From positions 1 through 10,961 of the forward strand of contig CALDOU010000089.1 in the NCBI GenBank assembly GCA_937912175.1: DNA of 10,961 nucleotides, read 5' to 3'. Within the stretch, counting starts at the first letter, position 1, and each line of letters starts with the position of its first letter. Below are positions 1 through 5,594 of the stretch, in pieces. A program made the translations under genes and the position numbers. The notes below the pieces were generated by a model. It ran no database searches, was not told where the DNA came from, and was given only the letters and a program-made list of their open reading frames with translations. The stretch comes from an uncultured Clostridia bacterium. GTDB taxonomy: Bacteria > Bacillota > Clostridia > Oscillospirales > Acutalibacteraceae.

Positions 1-212
1 AATTAAAATCAACTCATAACTTAGCTGATGTTTTGAAGTTGAAAGACATTGACGCTGTAAAAACGGCATTATCAGAAGCAAAACAACCTTATAAAGAAGC
101 TTTAAAAGCCGCAGGAAAAATGGCGAAAGACGTAAACGAATCGCTTCCGGATGATATAAACGATAAATATGCTCAACCGTTTATGCAATTTATATTAGAA
201 CATTCGAAATAA
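1..212 (+). CDS. C-terminal part of an unrecognised protein (cut by window edge)
   Basis: An open frame enters from the left edge (first full codon at 3) and stops with TAA at 210-212, giving about 69 residues. The fragment is polar, rich in Lys, Ala, Asp and Glu, and looks helical (for example KLKDIDAVKTALSEAKQPYK); it ends FMQFILEHSK. No domain is recognisable and no membrane segment is visible. It is not the end of rpoC or an L7Ae-like gene, the usual neighbours upstream of rpsL in Bacillota. Codon use matches the rest of the window, so it is probably a real gene, but its function and start lie outside what can be seen. The next candidate terminator is the hairpin that overlaps the rpsL promoter. 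Confidence 0.65.
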   Translation, partial: LKSTHNLADVLKLKDIDAVKTALSEAKQPYKEALKAAGKMAKDVNESLPDDINDKYAQPFMQFILEHSK

Positions 213-270
213 ATTATTAATTATACTAAATTAAAAATATTATTTGTCAAAATCTTTGAGTTGTTATAAC

Positions 271-299
271 TTGACTGCTTTAAAAAAATATGATAAAAT
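271..299 (+). promoter_or_regulatory. sigma-A type promoter of rpsL
   Basis: TTGACT at 271-276 and TAAAAT at 294-299 are separated by exactly 17 bp, and TG at 291-292 gives an extended -10 (TGATAAAAT). The predicted transcription start is near 305-308, leaving a leader of about 50 nt before rpsL. The same extended -10 plus one base (TGATAAAATT) recurs before tuf. It overlaps the left arm of a terminator-like hairpin. Confidence 0.7.
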
Positions 300-340
300 T
301 AATCGTTGCGTGAATTGAATTTACGCGCGATTAATTTTTT
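295..340 (+). terminator. terminator-like hairpin overlapping the rpsL promoter
   Basis: AAAATTAATCG (295-305) pairs with CGATTAATTTT (328-338). Inside it, TGCGT (307-311) pairs with ACGCG (323-327, one U-G), with a one-base bulge at 306. The right arm runs into six T (335-340). It could stop transcripts arriving from the upstream gene. A transcript begun at the predicted rpsL start would lack most of the left arm and so should not form the full hairpin. Both the fold and the function are predictions by eye. Confidence 0.5.
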
Positions 341-355
341 ATGAGGGGGTGCAAT

Positions 356-784
356 ATGCCTACAGTTAATCAATTGGTTCGTAAGGGAAGAAAAACCCAT
401 GAAAGAAAAGCAAAAGCTCCTGCTCTTTTAAAAGGTTGGAATGCTAAAAAAAGAGAAGCAATTGACCAAAACTCACCGCAAAAACGTGGAGTTTGTACAG
501 CTGTTAAAACAGCTACGCCTAAAAAGCCTAACTCAGCGCTTAGAAAAATTGCAAGAGTTCGTCTTTCAAACGGTTTAGAAGTAACTTCTTATATTCCCGG
601 AATCGGACATAACTTACAGGAACACAGCGTTGTTCTTATCCGTGGTGGACGTGTAAAAGACTTGCCCGGTGTACGTTATCATATCGTAAGGGGTACATTG
701 GATACACAAGGCGTGGCAAAACGTATGCAAGCTCGTTCAAAATACGGTGCAAAACGTCCTAAAGCCGGTGCGGCGAAAAAATAG
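356..784 (+). CDS. rpsL: 30S ribosomal protein S12
   Basis: S12 sits at the decoding centre of the small subunit and supports tRNA selection accuracy. The 142-residue product is recognised by TPKKPNSALRK (about 54-64), GHNLQEHSVVLIRGGRVKDLPG (written here as two blocks: GHNLQEHSVV, LIRGGRVKDLPG; about 84-105) and SKYGAKRPK near the end. It is longer than the 124-residue E. coli protein because of an insertion after about residue 25, a Bacillota feature. Lys56 and Lys101 correspond to E. coli Lys43 and Lys88, so the common streptomycin-resistance positions carry the sensitive-type Lys. Asp102, the residue methylthiolated by RimO in some bacteria, is present. The start is ATG 356, because GAGGGGG (343-349) is well placed before it; the in-frame ATG at 341 precedes that site and would add five non-conserved residues. 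It is the first gene of the str operon. Confidence 0.97.
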   Translation: MPTVNQLVRKGRKTHERKAKAPALLKGWNAKKREAIDQNSPQKRGVCTAVKTATPKKPNSALRKIARVRLSNGLEVTSYIPGIGHNLQEHSVVLIRGGRVKDLPGVRYHIVRGTLDTQGVAKRMQARSKYGAKRPKAGAAKK

Positions 785-797
785 GATTAATTAGAAA

Positions 798-860
798 TTA
801 ATACAGCTTTGCATTTATTCAATGCAGATGCGTTTTATATATAAAATGCCTCTGTATTGG
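798..860 (+). promoter_or_regulatory. predicted three-way-junction RNA between rpsL and rpsG
   Basis: Three helices close on one another. The outer stem is TTAATACAG (798-806) with CTGTATTGG (852-860), seven Watson-Crick pairs plus two G-U. Hairpin one is 808-815 with 821-828 (core TGCATT/AATGCA, loop TATTC). Hairpin two is 830-837 with 842-849 (GCGTTTTA/TAAAATGC, one G-U, four-base loop). Only four bases at the junction are unpaired. In E. coli, S7 represses its own operon by binding the rpsL-rpsG gap, so an S7 autoregulatory site is the natural guess. This is inference from position and fold; no homology was tested. Confidence 0.5.
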
Positions 861-923
861 CGGGCGGAAGCTAAATTACTTTCGAGTACCTATGATATCA
901 TTTCTGTGAAGGAGGGAAGACAC

Positions 924-1394
924 GTGCCAAGAAGAGGTAACGTTTCAAAACGTGATGTTTTACAAGATCCATTATATAACTCTAAACTTGTAACTCGTCT
1001 TATTAATAATGTTATGGTGGACGGAAAAAGAGGAGTAGCTCAAAAAATAGTTTACAAAGCTTTTGATATTATCCGTACAAAAACCGGTAGAGAGCCTTTG
1101 GAAGTTTTTGAGGAAGCCATGGAAAATATTATGCCAAATCTTGAAGTAAAAGCCAGAAGAGTCGGTGGTGCAACATATCAAGTACCTATCGAAGTAAGAG
1201 CTGACAGAAGACAAACTTTAGGATTAAGATGGCTTACCGGTTATTCAAGATTACGTTCCGAAAAAACCATGATTGAAAGACTCGCCGGAGAAATTTTAGA
1301 TGCAATTAACGGTTCCGGTGCAGCTGTTAAAAAACGTGAAGACACACATAAAATGGCAGAAGCCAATAAAGCATTTGCTCACTACAGATGGTAA
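924..1394 (+). CDS. rpsG: 30S ribosomal protein S7
   Basis: S7 is a primary binder of the 16S rRNA 3' major domain, organises the 30S head and contacts the E-site tRNA. The 156-residue product matches the usual bacterial length and shows PRRGNVSKRDVLQDP at the start, NNVMVDGKRGVAQKI, NIMPNLEVKARRVGGATYQV (the rRNA-binding loop region), RWLTGYSRLR and the C-terminal KANKAFAHYRW-type end (here EANKAFAHYRW). The start is GTG at 924, chosen because GGAGGG (911-916) lies just upstream and the protein then begins exactly where S7 should. The in-frame ATG at 822 lies inside the intercistronic RNA structure and would add 34 unrelated residues. It is the second gene of the str operon, 139 bp after rpsL, an unusually long gap that holds the predicted RNA fold. 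Confidence 0.97.
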   Translation: MPRRGNVSKRDVLQDPLYNSKLVTRLINNVMVDGKRGVAQKIVYKAFDIIRTKTGREPLEVFEEAMENIMPNLEVKARRVGGATYQVPIEVRADRRQTLGLRWLTGYSRLRSEKTMIERLAGEILDAINGSGAAVKKREDTHKMAEANKAFAHYRW

Positions 1395-1405
1395 TTCCGT
1401 AAAAC

Positions 1406-1460
1406 AATATTTTGTGTGGTTGTGAATTAAGAGATTTGCTTTTCCACACAAAATGTTTTT
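1406..1460 (+). terminator. long hairpin with T-run between rpsG and fusA (possible partial terminator)
   Basis: ATTTTGTGTGG (1409-1419) is a perfect 11-base inverted repeat of CCACACAAAAT (1444-1454). It is extended outwards by one G-U and two A-U pairs, encloses a 24-nt loop, and is followed by GTTTTT (1455-1460). It resembles an intrinsic terminator with a large loop, or an RNA processing or stabilising hairpin that sets the ratio of fusA to ribosomal protein mRNA. No separate fusA promoter is obvious, so full termination here is unlikely. Confidence 0.45.
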
Positions 1461-1494
1461 AAAATCTATTAAAAATTATGAAAAGGAGGATATT

Positions 1495-3570
1495 ATGCCA
1501 AGAAAAGTTTCGCTTGATATGACTCGTAATATAGGAATTATGGCTCATATTGATGCGGGTAAGACAACAACGACCGAACGTATCTTGTTTTATACCGGTA
1601 TAAATCATAAAATCGGTGAAACCCATGACGGTGCAGCTACAATGGACTGGATGGTTCAAGAGCAAGAACGCGGTATAACTATAACTTCTGCGGCAACAAC
1701 ATGTTTTTGGCAGGATCATCGTATTAATATAATCGATACCCCCGGCCACGTGGATTTTACTGTTGAAGTAGAACGCTCTTTGAGAGTTCTTGATGGTTCA
1801 GTTACTGTTCTTTGTGCAAAAGGCGGGGTAGAACCTCAATCCGAAACCGTATGGCGTCAAGCAGACAAATACGGCGTACCGAGAATGGCTTATGTTAACA
1901 AAATGGACATTATGGGCGCTGATTTTTATAATGTTGTAAAAATGATGAAAGAACGCCTTAAATGTAATGCTGTACCGATTCAACTTCCAATCGGTTCAGA
2001 AGATACCTTTAAAGGAATTATTGACTTGGTCGAGATGAAAGCATATGTATATTATGATGATCTCGGAAAAGACATTCGAGTGGAAGAAATTCCTGAAGAT
2101 ATGAAAGAATTGGCAGAACAATATCACGCAGAAATGCTCGAACACATTGCCGAATGTGACGATGCCGTGATGGAAAAATATCTTGAAGGCGAAGAAATTA
2201 CAATTAAAGAAATGAAAGATTGTATCAGAAAGGCTACCATAGCTAACACCATGGTTCCTGTAACATGCGGTACATCTTACAAAAATAAAGGAGTTCAAAA
2301 ACTTCTTGATGCAATAGTTGATTATATGCCTTCTCCTAAAGATGTTCCTGCTATTAAAGGCGTAAATCCCGATACCGAAGAAGAAGTGGAACGTCCTTCA
2401 TCCGATGAAGAACCTTTTGCCGCTTTGGCATTTAAAATTGCAACTGACCCGTTTGTGGGAAAACTTTGTTTCTTCAGAGTTTATTCGGGAACTGTTGAAG
2501 CCGGTTCAACAATTTATAACTCCACAAAGGATAATAATGAAAGATTGGGCCGTATTCTTCAAATGCACTCAAATCATAGGCAAGATATTGAAAAAGTATA
2601 TGCCGGAGACATTGCCGCTGCGGTAGGATTGAAAAATACTACAACAGGTGATACTCTTTGTGATGAAAAGCATCCCGTTATACTTGAATCCATGGAATTC
2701 CCCGACCCGGTTATTAGGGTTGCAATTGAGCCCAAAACAAAAGCCGGTCAAGAAAAAATGGGACTTGGACTTGCAAAACTTGCTGAAGAAGATCCGACAT
2801 TTAAAGCTTATACCGATGAAGAAACCGGTCAAACCATTATAGCCGGTATGGGTGAATTACACCTTGAAATTATCGTTGACAGACTTCTTCGTGAATTTAA
2901 AGTTGAAGCAAACGTAGGTAAACCTCAAGTAGCCTACAAAGAAACCATTCGCAAAAATGCCGATGTTGAAGAAAAATATGCTCGTCAATCCGGCGGACGT
3001 GGACAGTATGGTCACGTTAAAATTAAAGTTGAACCCAATCCGGGAAAAGGTTATGAATTTATTAATGAAATCGTCGGAGGAGCAATTCCTAAGGAATATA
3101 TTCCGGCTGTTGATAACGGAATTCAAGGCGCAATGCTTTCCGGTGTGTTGGCAGGATATAATGTTGTTGATGTTAAAGTCACTCTTTACGATGGTTCTTA
3201 TCATGAAGTTGACTCCTCTGAAATGGCATTTAAAATTGCCGGTTCAATGGCATTTAAATCAGCAATGAAAAAAGCTGATCCGGTTCTTCTTGAGCCAATA
3301 ATGAAAGTTTCTGTAATAGTTCCTGAAGAATATATGGGTGATGTAATTGGCGATATTAACTCACGCCGTGGAATGATTCAAGGTATGGAAGCAATATCCG
3401 GTGCTCAAAGAATTAATGCCCAGGTTCCGCTTTCGGAAATGTTTGGTTATGCAACAGATATGCGTTCCAGAACTCAAGGAAGAGGACAATACACCATGGA
3501 ACCCAGTCATTATGCAGAAGTTCCGAAATCTGTTTCTGAACAGATTATTGCCGACAGAAAGAAAGATTAA
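1495..3570 (+). CDS. fusA: translation elongation factor G
   Basis: EF-G is the GTPase that drives translocation and, with RRF, ribosome recycling in the cytoplasm. The product is 691 residues, normal for EF-G. GTPase motifs are intact: P-loop AHIDAGKT (17-24), RGITI (59-63), DTPGH (81-85) and NKMD (135-138). Domain II follows (EEPFAALAFKIATDPFVGKL), then domain III (EPKTKAGQEKM, GMGELHLEI), domain IV (GGRGQYGHVKIKVEP) and domain V ending in RGQYTMEPSHYAEVP. The start is ATG 1495, preceded by AAGGAGGA (1483-1490). The in-frame ATG at 1453 lies in the right arm of a hairpin and would add 14 non-conserved residues. It is the third gene of the str operon. Sequence style (TTCFW, AKGGVEPQSETVWRQADKY, KCNAVPIQLPIGSEDTF) resembles clostridial EF-G; this is a recollection of family appearance, not a search result. 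Confidence 0.97.
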   Translation: MPRKVSLDMTRNIGIMAHIDAGKTTTTERILFYTGINHKIGETHDGAATMDWMVQEQERGITITSAATTCFWQDHRINIIDTPGHVDFTVEVERSLRVLDGSVTVLCAKGGVEPQSETVWRQADKYGVPRMAYVNKMDIMGADFYNVVKMMKERLKCNAVPIQLPIGSEDTFKGIIDLVEMKAYVYYDDLGKDIRVEEIPEDMKELAEQYHAEMLEHIAECDDAVMEKYLEGEEITIKEMKDCIRKATIANTMVPVTCGTSYKNKGVQKLLDAIVDYMPSPKDVPAIKGVNPDTEEEVERPSSDEEPFAALAFKIATDPFVGKLCFFRVYSGTVEAGSTIYNSTKDNNERLGRILQMHSNHRQDIEKVYAGDIAAAVGLKNTTTGDTLCDEKHPVILESMEFPDPVIRVAIEPKTKAGQEKMGLGLAKLAEEDPTFKAYTDEETGQTIIAGMGELHLEIIVDRLLREFKVEANVGKPQVAYKETIRKNADVEEKYARQSGGRGQYGHVKIKVEPNPGKGYEFINEIVGGAIPKEYIPAVDNGIQGAMLSGVLAGYNVVDVKVTLYDGSYHEVDSSEMAFKIAGSMAFKSAMKKADPVLLEPIMKVSVIVPEEYMGDVIGDINSRRGMIQGMEAISGAQRINAQVPLSEMFGYATDMRSRTQGRGQYTMEPSHYAEVPKSVSEQIIADRKKD

Positions 3571-3700
3571 TAAATTGAACTTGTTTTAAATTGTTTTTCA
3601 AAAATTTTATTTATGGCTTGAATATAATTGATTTTGGCTATTGATACTATTTATGGATGAAAGACAAATAGGTTCTGAAAATGTAAATTAATATTTATAG

Positions 3701-3729
3701 TTGATTTTTTAATGATAAATTGATAAAAT
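3701..3729 (+). promoter_or_regulatory. internal promoter for tuf
   Basis: TTGATT (3701-3706), a 17-bp spacer and TAAAAT (3724-3729), with TG at 3721-3722 giving an extended -10. The ten bases TGATAAAATT (3721-3730) are identical to those of the rpsL promoter. It lies in the 209-bp fusA-tuf gap and would give a leader of about 45 nt. A separate promoter fits the higher demand for EF-Tu than for other str operon products. Confidence 0.65.
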
Positions 3730-3755
3730 TCAATATAGCTGTAAAAAGCATTGAA
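3729..3755 (+). other. 5' leader hairpin of tuf mRNA
   Basis: TTCAAT (3729-3734) pairs with ATTGAA (3750-3755), and GCT (3738-3740) with AGC (3747-3749), leaving a three-base bulge and a six-base loop GTAAAA. It ends just before the ribosome binding site AAGGAGGA (3763-3770). It may protect the mRNA 5' end, but the predicted start (near 3736) could fall inside the left arm, in which case it would not form on the shorter transcript. Confidence 0.3.
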
Positions 3756-3779
3756 AAATTTAAAGGAGGAAAATTTATA

Positions 3780-4982
3780 ATGGCAAAAGCAAAATTTGAA
3801 AGAAATAAACCCCATGTAAACATTGGTACCATTGGTCACGTCGATCATGGTAAAACCACTCTTACCGCTGCTATTACAAAAGTTCTTAATCTTGGCGGAG
3901 ATGCTGAATTTGTAGATTATGCAAATATTGATAAGGCCCCTGAAGAAAGAGAACGTGGAATTACTATTAATACTTCACACGTTGAATATCAAACTGAAAC
4001 ACGTCACTATGCACACGTTGACTGCCCCGGCCATGCTGACTATGTTAAAAACATGATTACCGGTGCTGCTCAAATGGACGGTGCTATTCTCGTTGTATCA
4101 GCTGCAGATGGTCCTATGCCCCAAACTCGTGAACACATCTTACTTGCACGTCAAGTCGGAGTTCCCAGCATAGTAGTATTTTTGAACAAAGTTGACCAAG
4201 TAGACGATGAAGAATTACTTGATTTAGTAGAAATGGAAGTTCGTGACCTCTTAACCGAATATGGTTTCCCGGGTGATGATACTCCTATTATTAAAGGTTC
4301 AGCTCTTAAAGTTCTTGAATCAACTTCTAAAGATTCAAGTGCACCTGAATATAAATGTATTCATGAATTAATGAAAGCTGTAGACGAATTTGTTCCTACA
4401 CCTGAAAGAAAAGCTGATCAACCATTCTTAATGCCTGTTGAAGACGTATTTACAATTACCGGTCGTGGAACAGTTGCAACAGGTAGAGTAGAACGTGGAC
4501 AACTTAAGATGAATGAAGAAGTTGAACTCGTTGGACTTACCGAAGAACGTCGTAAAGTAGTTGTAACCGGTATCGAAATGTTCAGAAAACTTCTTGATTA
4601 CGCTGAAGCAGGAGATAACGTTGGTGTACTTCTCCGTGGCGTACAAAGAGAAGAAATTCAACGTGGTCAAGTTCTTGCTAAACCGGGCACAATTAATCCG
4701 CACACCAAATTCAGAGGTCAAGTATATGTATTGACCAAAGATGAAGGCGGACGTCATACCCCGTTCTTTAATAACTATCGTCCTCAATTCTATTTCAGAA
4801 CCACAGACGTTACGGGTGTAATTTCACTTCCTGAAGGAACCGAAATGTGCATGCCCGGCGATAACGTAGTAATGGATGTTGAACTCATTACACCTATCGC
4901 AATTGAAGAAGGACTTCGCTTCGCTATTCGTGAAGGCGGACGTACCGTTGGTTCCGGTGTTGTAACCGAAATTCTTGGTTAA
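3780..4982 (+). CDS. tuf: translation elongation factor Tu
   Basis: EF-Tu delivers aminoacyl-tRNA to the ribosomal A site as a GTP complex. The 400-residue product has the expected length and an intact GTPase: GHVDHGKT (19-26), RGITI (59-63), DCPGH (81-85, with catalytic His85) and NKVD (136-139), followed by the GSALK element. The beta-barrel domains II (FTITGRGTVATGRVERG) and III (PGTINPHTKF, GGRHTPFFNNYRPQFYFRT, ending VGSGVVTEILG) follow. The start is ATG 3780, supported by AAGGAGGA (3763-3770); the in-frame ATG at 3720 lies inside the promoter and adds 20 unrelated residues. It is the last gene of the str operon. The usual S10 operon does not follow; instead there is a terminator and a gene on the other strand. 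Confidence 0.98.
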   Translation: MAKAKFERNKPHVNIGTIGHVDHGKTTLTAAITKVLNLGGDAEFVDYANIDKAPEERERGITINTSHVEYQTETRHYAHVDCPGHADYVKNMITGAAQMDGAILVVSAADGPMPQTREHILLARQVGVPSIVVFLNKVDQVDDEELLDLVEMEVRDLLTEYGFPGDDTPIIKGSALKVLESTSKDSSAPEYKCIHELMKAVDEFVPTPERKADQPFLMPVEDVFTITGRGTVATGRVERGQLKMNEEVELVGLTEERRKVVVTGIEMFRKLLDYAEAGDNVGVLLRGVQREEIQRGQVLAKPGTINPHTKFRGQVYVLTKDEGGRHTPFFNNYRPQFYFRTTDVTGVISLPEGTEMCMPGDNVVMDVELITPIAIEEGLRFAIREGGRTVGSGVVTEILG

Positions 4983-5011
4983 TTTTAAAGCGATTTTGAA
5001 AATTACCATAT

Positions 5012-5054
5012 AAAAACAAGCCTCATAATTTAATTATGAGGCTTTGTGATTTTT
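5012..5054. terminator. bidirectional intrinsic terminator between tuf and the GG-leader peptide gene
   Basis: AAGCCTCATAAT (5018-5029) pairs perfectly with ATTATGAGGCTT (5033-5044) across a three-base loop. On the plus strand a T-rich tail with TTTTT at 5050-5054 follows. On the minus strand the stem is followed by G then TTTTT (complement of 5012-5016). It can end both tuf and the converging minus-strand gene. The short AT-rich loop may open by a few pairs. Confidence 0.8.
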
Positions 5055-5093
5055 AATTATTAAAGTTAAGAATTTAATATACACAAAATTAAA

Positions 5094-5393
5094 TTATTTA
5101 TGATGTTTTTCCAATGTGTTTAATGCCAAATGACGTCCTAATTGAGTACCCGCGCCTCCTGTTTTTTCTAAATAATCCGCCTGATTATCATTTATTTCTC
5201 TGGTATGTGTGTGCCACCAACTCCATGCCATATATTGCGCTTGTTTTTTATCTGCATAAGTTCCTAATGTTTCATTGGCATTGTTTACTACTAACCATTT
5301 ATTGCCGACTCGATGGACGTAGCCACCTACTACATCATTGATTTCCTTTTCACTAAGTTCATTAAAATCTTTGTTTTTTTCTAAATTTTCCAC
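5094..5393 (-). CDS. double-glycine leader peptide precursor, bacteriocin-like exported peptide
   Basis: The 99-residue product begins with a 24-residue leader ending VVGG. Counting back from the cut after Gly24, it has every classical position: Gly -1/-2, Val -4, Ile -7, Glu -8, Ser -11, Leu -12, Phe -15. Such leaders are cleaved by peptidase-C39 ABC transporters (PCAT type) during export. The mature part (25-99) would be 75 residues with no Cys. It has a Trp-rich centre (MAWSWWHTHTRE) and a Gly-containing tail (KTGGAGTQLGRH). Its first half (NKWLVVNNANETLGTYADKKQAQYM, quoted as NKWLVVNNANE and TLGTYADKKQAQYM) suggests a small beta-beta-beta-alpha fold, seen in other clostridial GG-leader peptides as I recall. 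The start is GTG 5393-5391, with AGGAG (complement of 5403-5407) nine bases upstream. No transporter, immunity or modification gene is in the window. It could be a bacteriocin, a signal peptide for quorum sensing, or an exported protein of other use. Confidence 0.8.
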   Translation of the reverse strand: MENLEKNKDFNELSEKEINDVVGGYVHRVGNKWLVVNNANETLGTYADKKQAQYMAWSWWHTHTREINDNQADYLEKTGGAGTQLGRHLALNTLEKHHK

Positions 5394-5416
5394 TAATATC
5401 AGCTCCTATTTGATAT

Positions 5417-5440
5417 TTATACAGTATACTGTCTGTATAA
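5417..5440. promoter_or_regulatory. inverted-repeat operator over the predicted start of the GG-leader gene
   Basis: TTATACAG (5417-5424) and CTGTATAA (5433-5440) form a perfect 8-8-8 inverted repeat. Nested in it is the perfect 12-bp palindrome ACAGTATACTGT (5421-5432). On the minus strand it begins just downstream of the -10 box, covering the predicted start point near 5438-5440, a position typical for repressor binding. The regulator is not encoded in the window and its family cannot be assigned from the site. Confidence 0.6.
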
Positions 5441-5445
5441 TGTGT

Positions 5446-5474
5446 ATTATAAATATTATAAATTATAAAGTCAA
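5446..5474 (-). promoter_or_regulatory. near-consensus promoter of the GG-leader peptide gene
   Basis: On the minus strand, TTGACT (complement of 5469-5474), a 17-bp spacer and a perfect TATAAT (complement of 5446-5451). It is the best promoter in the window and would be strong if not repressed. The leader to the GTG start would be about 46 nt. Confidence 0.8.
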
Positions 5475-5530
5475 ACTCTTTTTAAATAATTTAAACATTT
5501 TTGTTTCATAATGCTTAAATAACACTTTTG

Positions 5531-5559
5531 TTGACGTTAAAGGTTTTATGATTTAAAAT
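5531..5559 (+). promoter_or_regulatory. promoter of the metK-pheS-pheT operon
   Basis: TTGACG (5531-5536), 17-bp spacer, TAAAAT (5554-5559). The predicted start near 5566 leaves a leader of about 30 nt before metK, ending with the ribosome binding site GAGGT (5583-5587). That leader is too short for a SAM riboswitch or T-box. No other gene-free structure was seen between here and the divergent promoter. Confidence 0.65.
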
Positions 5560-5594
5560 TATATATAGTGATTTAATAAAATGAGGTTATTTTT

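Noticed and set aside
341..355. Upstream ATG of rpsL at 341
   Set aside because: It precedes the GAGGGGG ribosome binding site and adds five residues (MRGCN) not found in S12; the start at 356 gives the family N-terminus MPTVNQL.
892..901. Perfect palindrome ATGATATCAT before rpsG
   Set aside because: As RNA it can form only three pairs around a four-base loop, and such AT-rich palindromes are expected by chance.
822..923. In-frame extension of rpsG to ATG 822
   Set aside because: The extra 34 residues lie in the intercistronic RNA fold and do not resemble S7; GTG 924 has a good ribosome binding site and the correct N-terminus.
3653..3691. Twelve-codon frame ATG...TAA in the fusA-tuf gap
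   Set aside because: It has no ribosome binding site and no recognisable features; it is probably chance.
5394..5594. SAM riboswitch upstream of metK
   Set aside because: No conserved S-box-like helices or GC-rich core was seen; the stretch is AT-rich and taken up by two divergent promoters and an operator.
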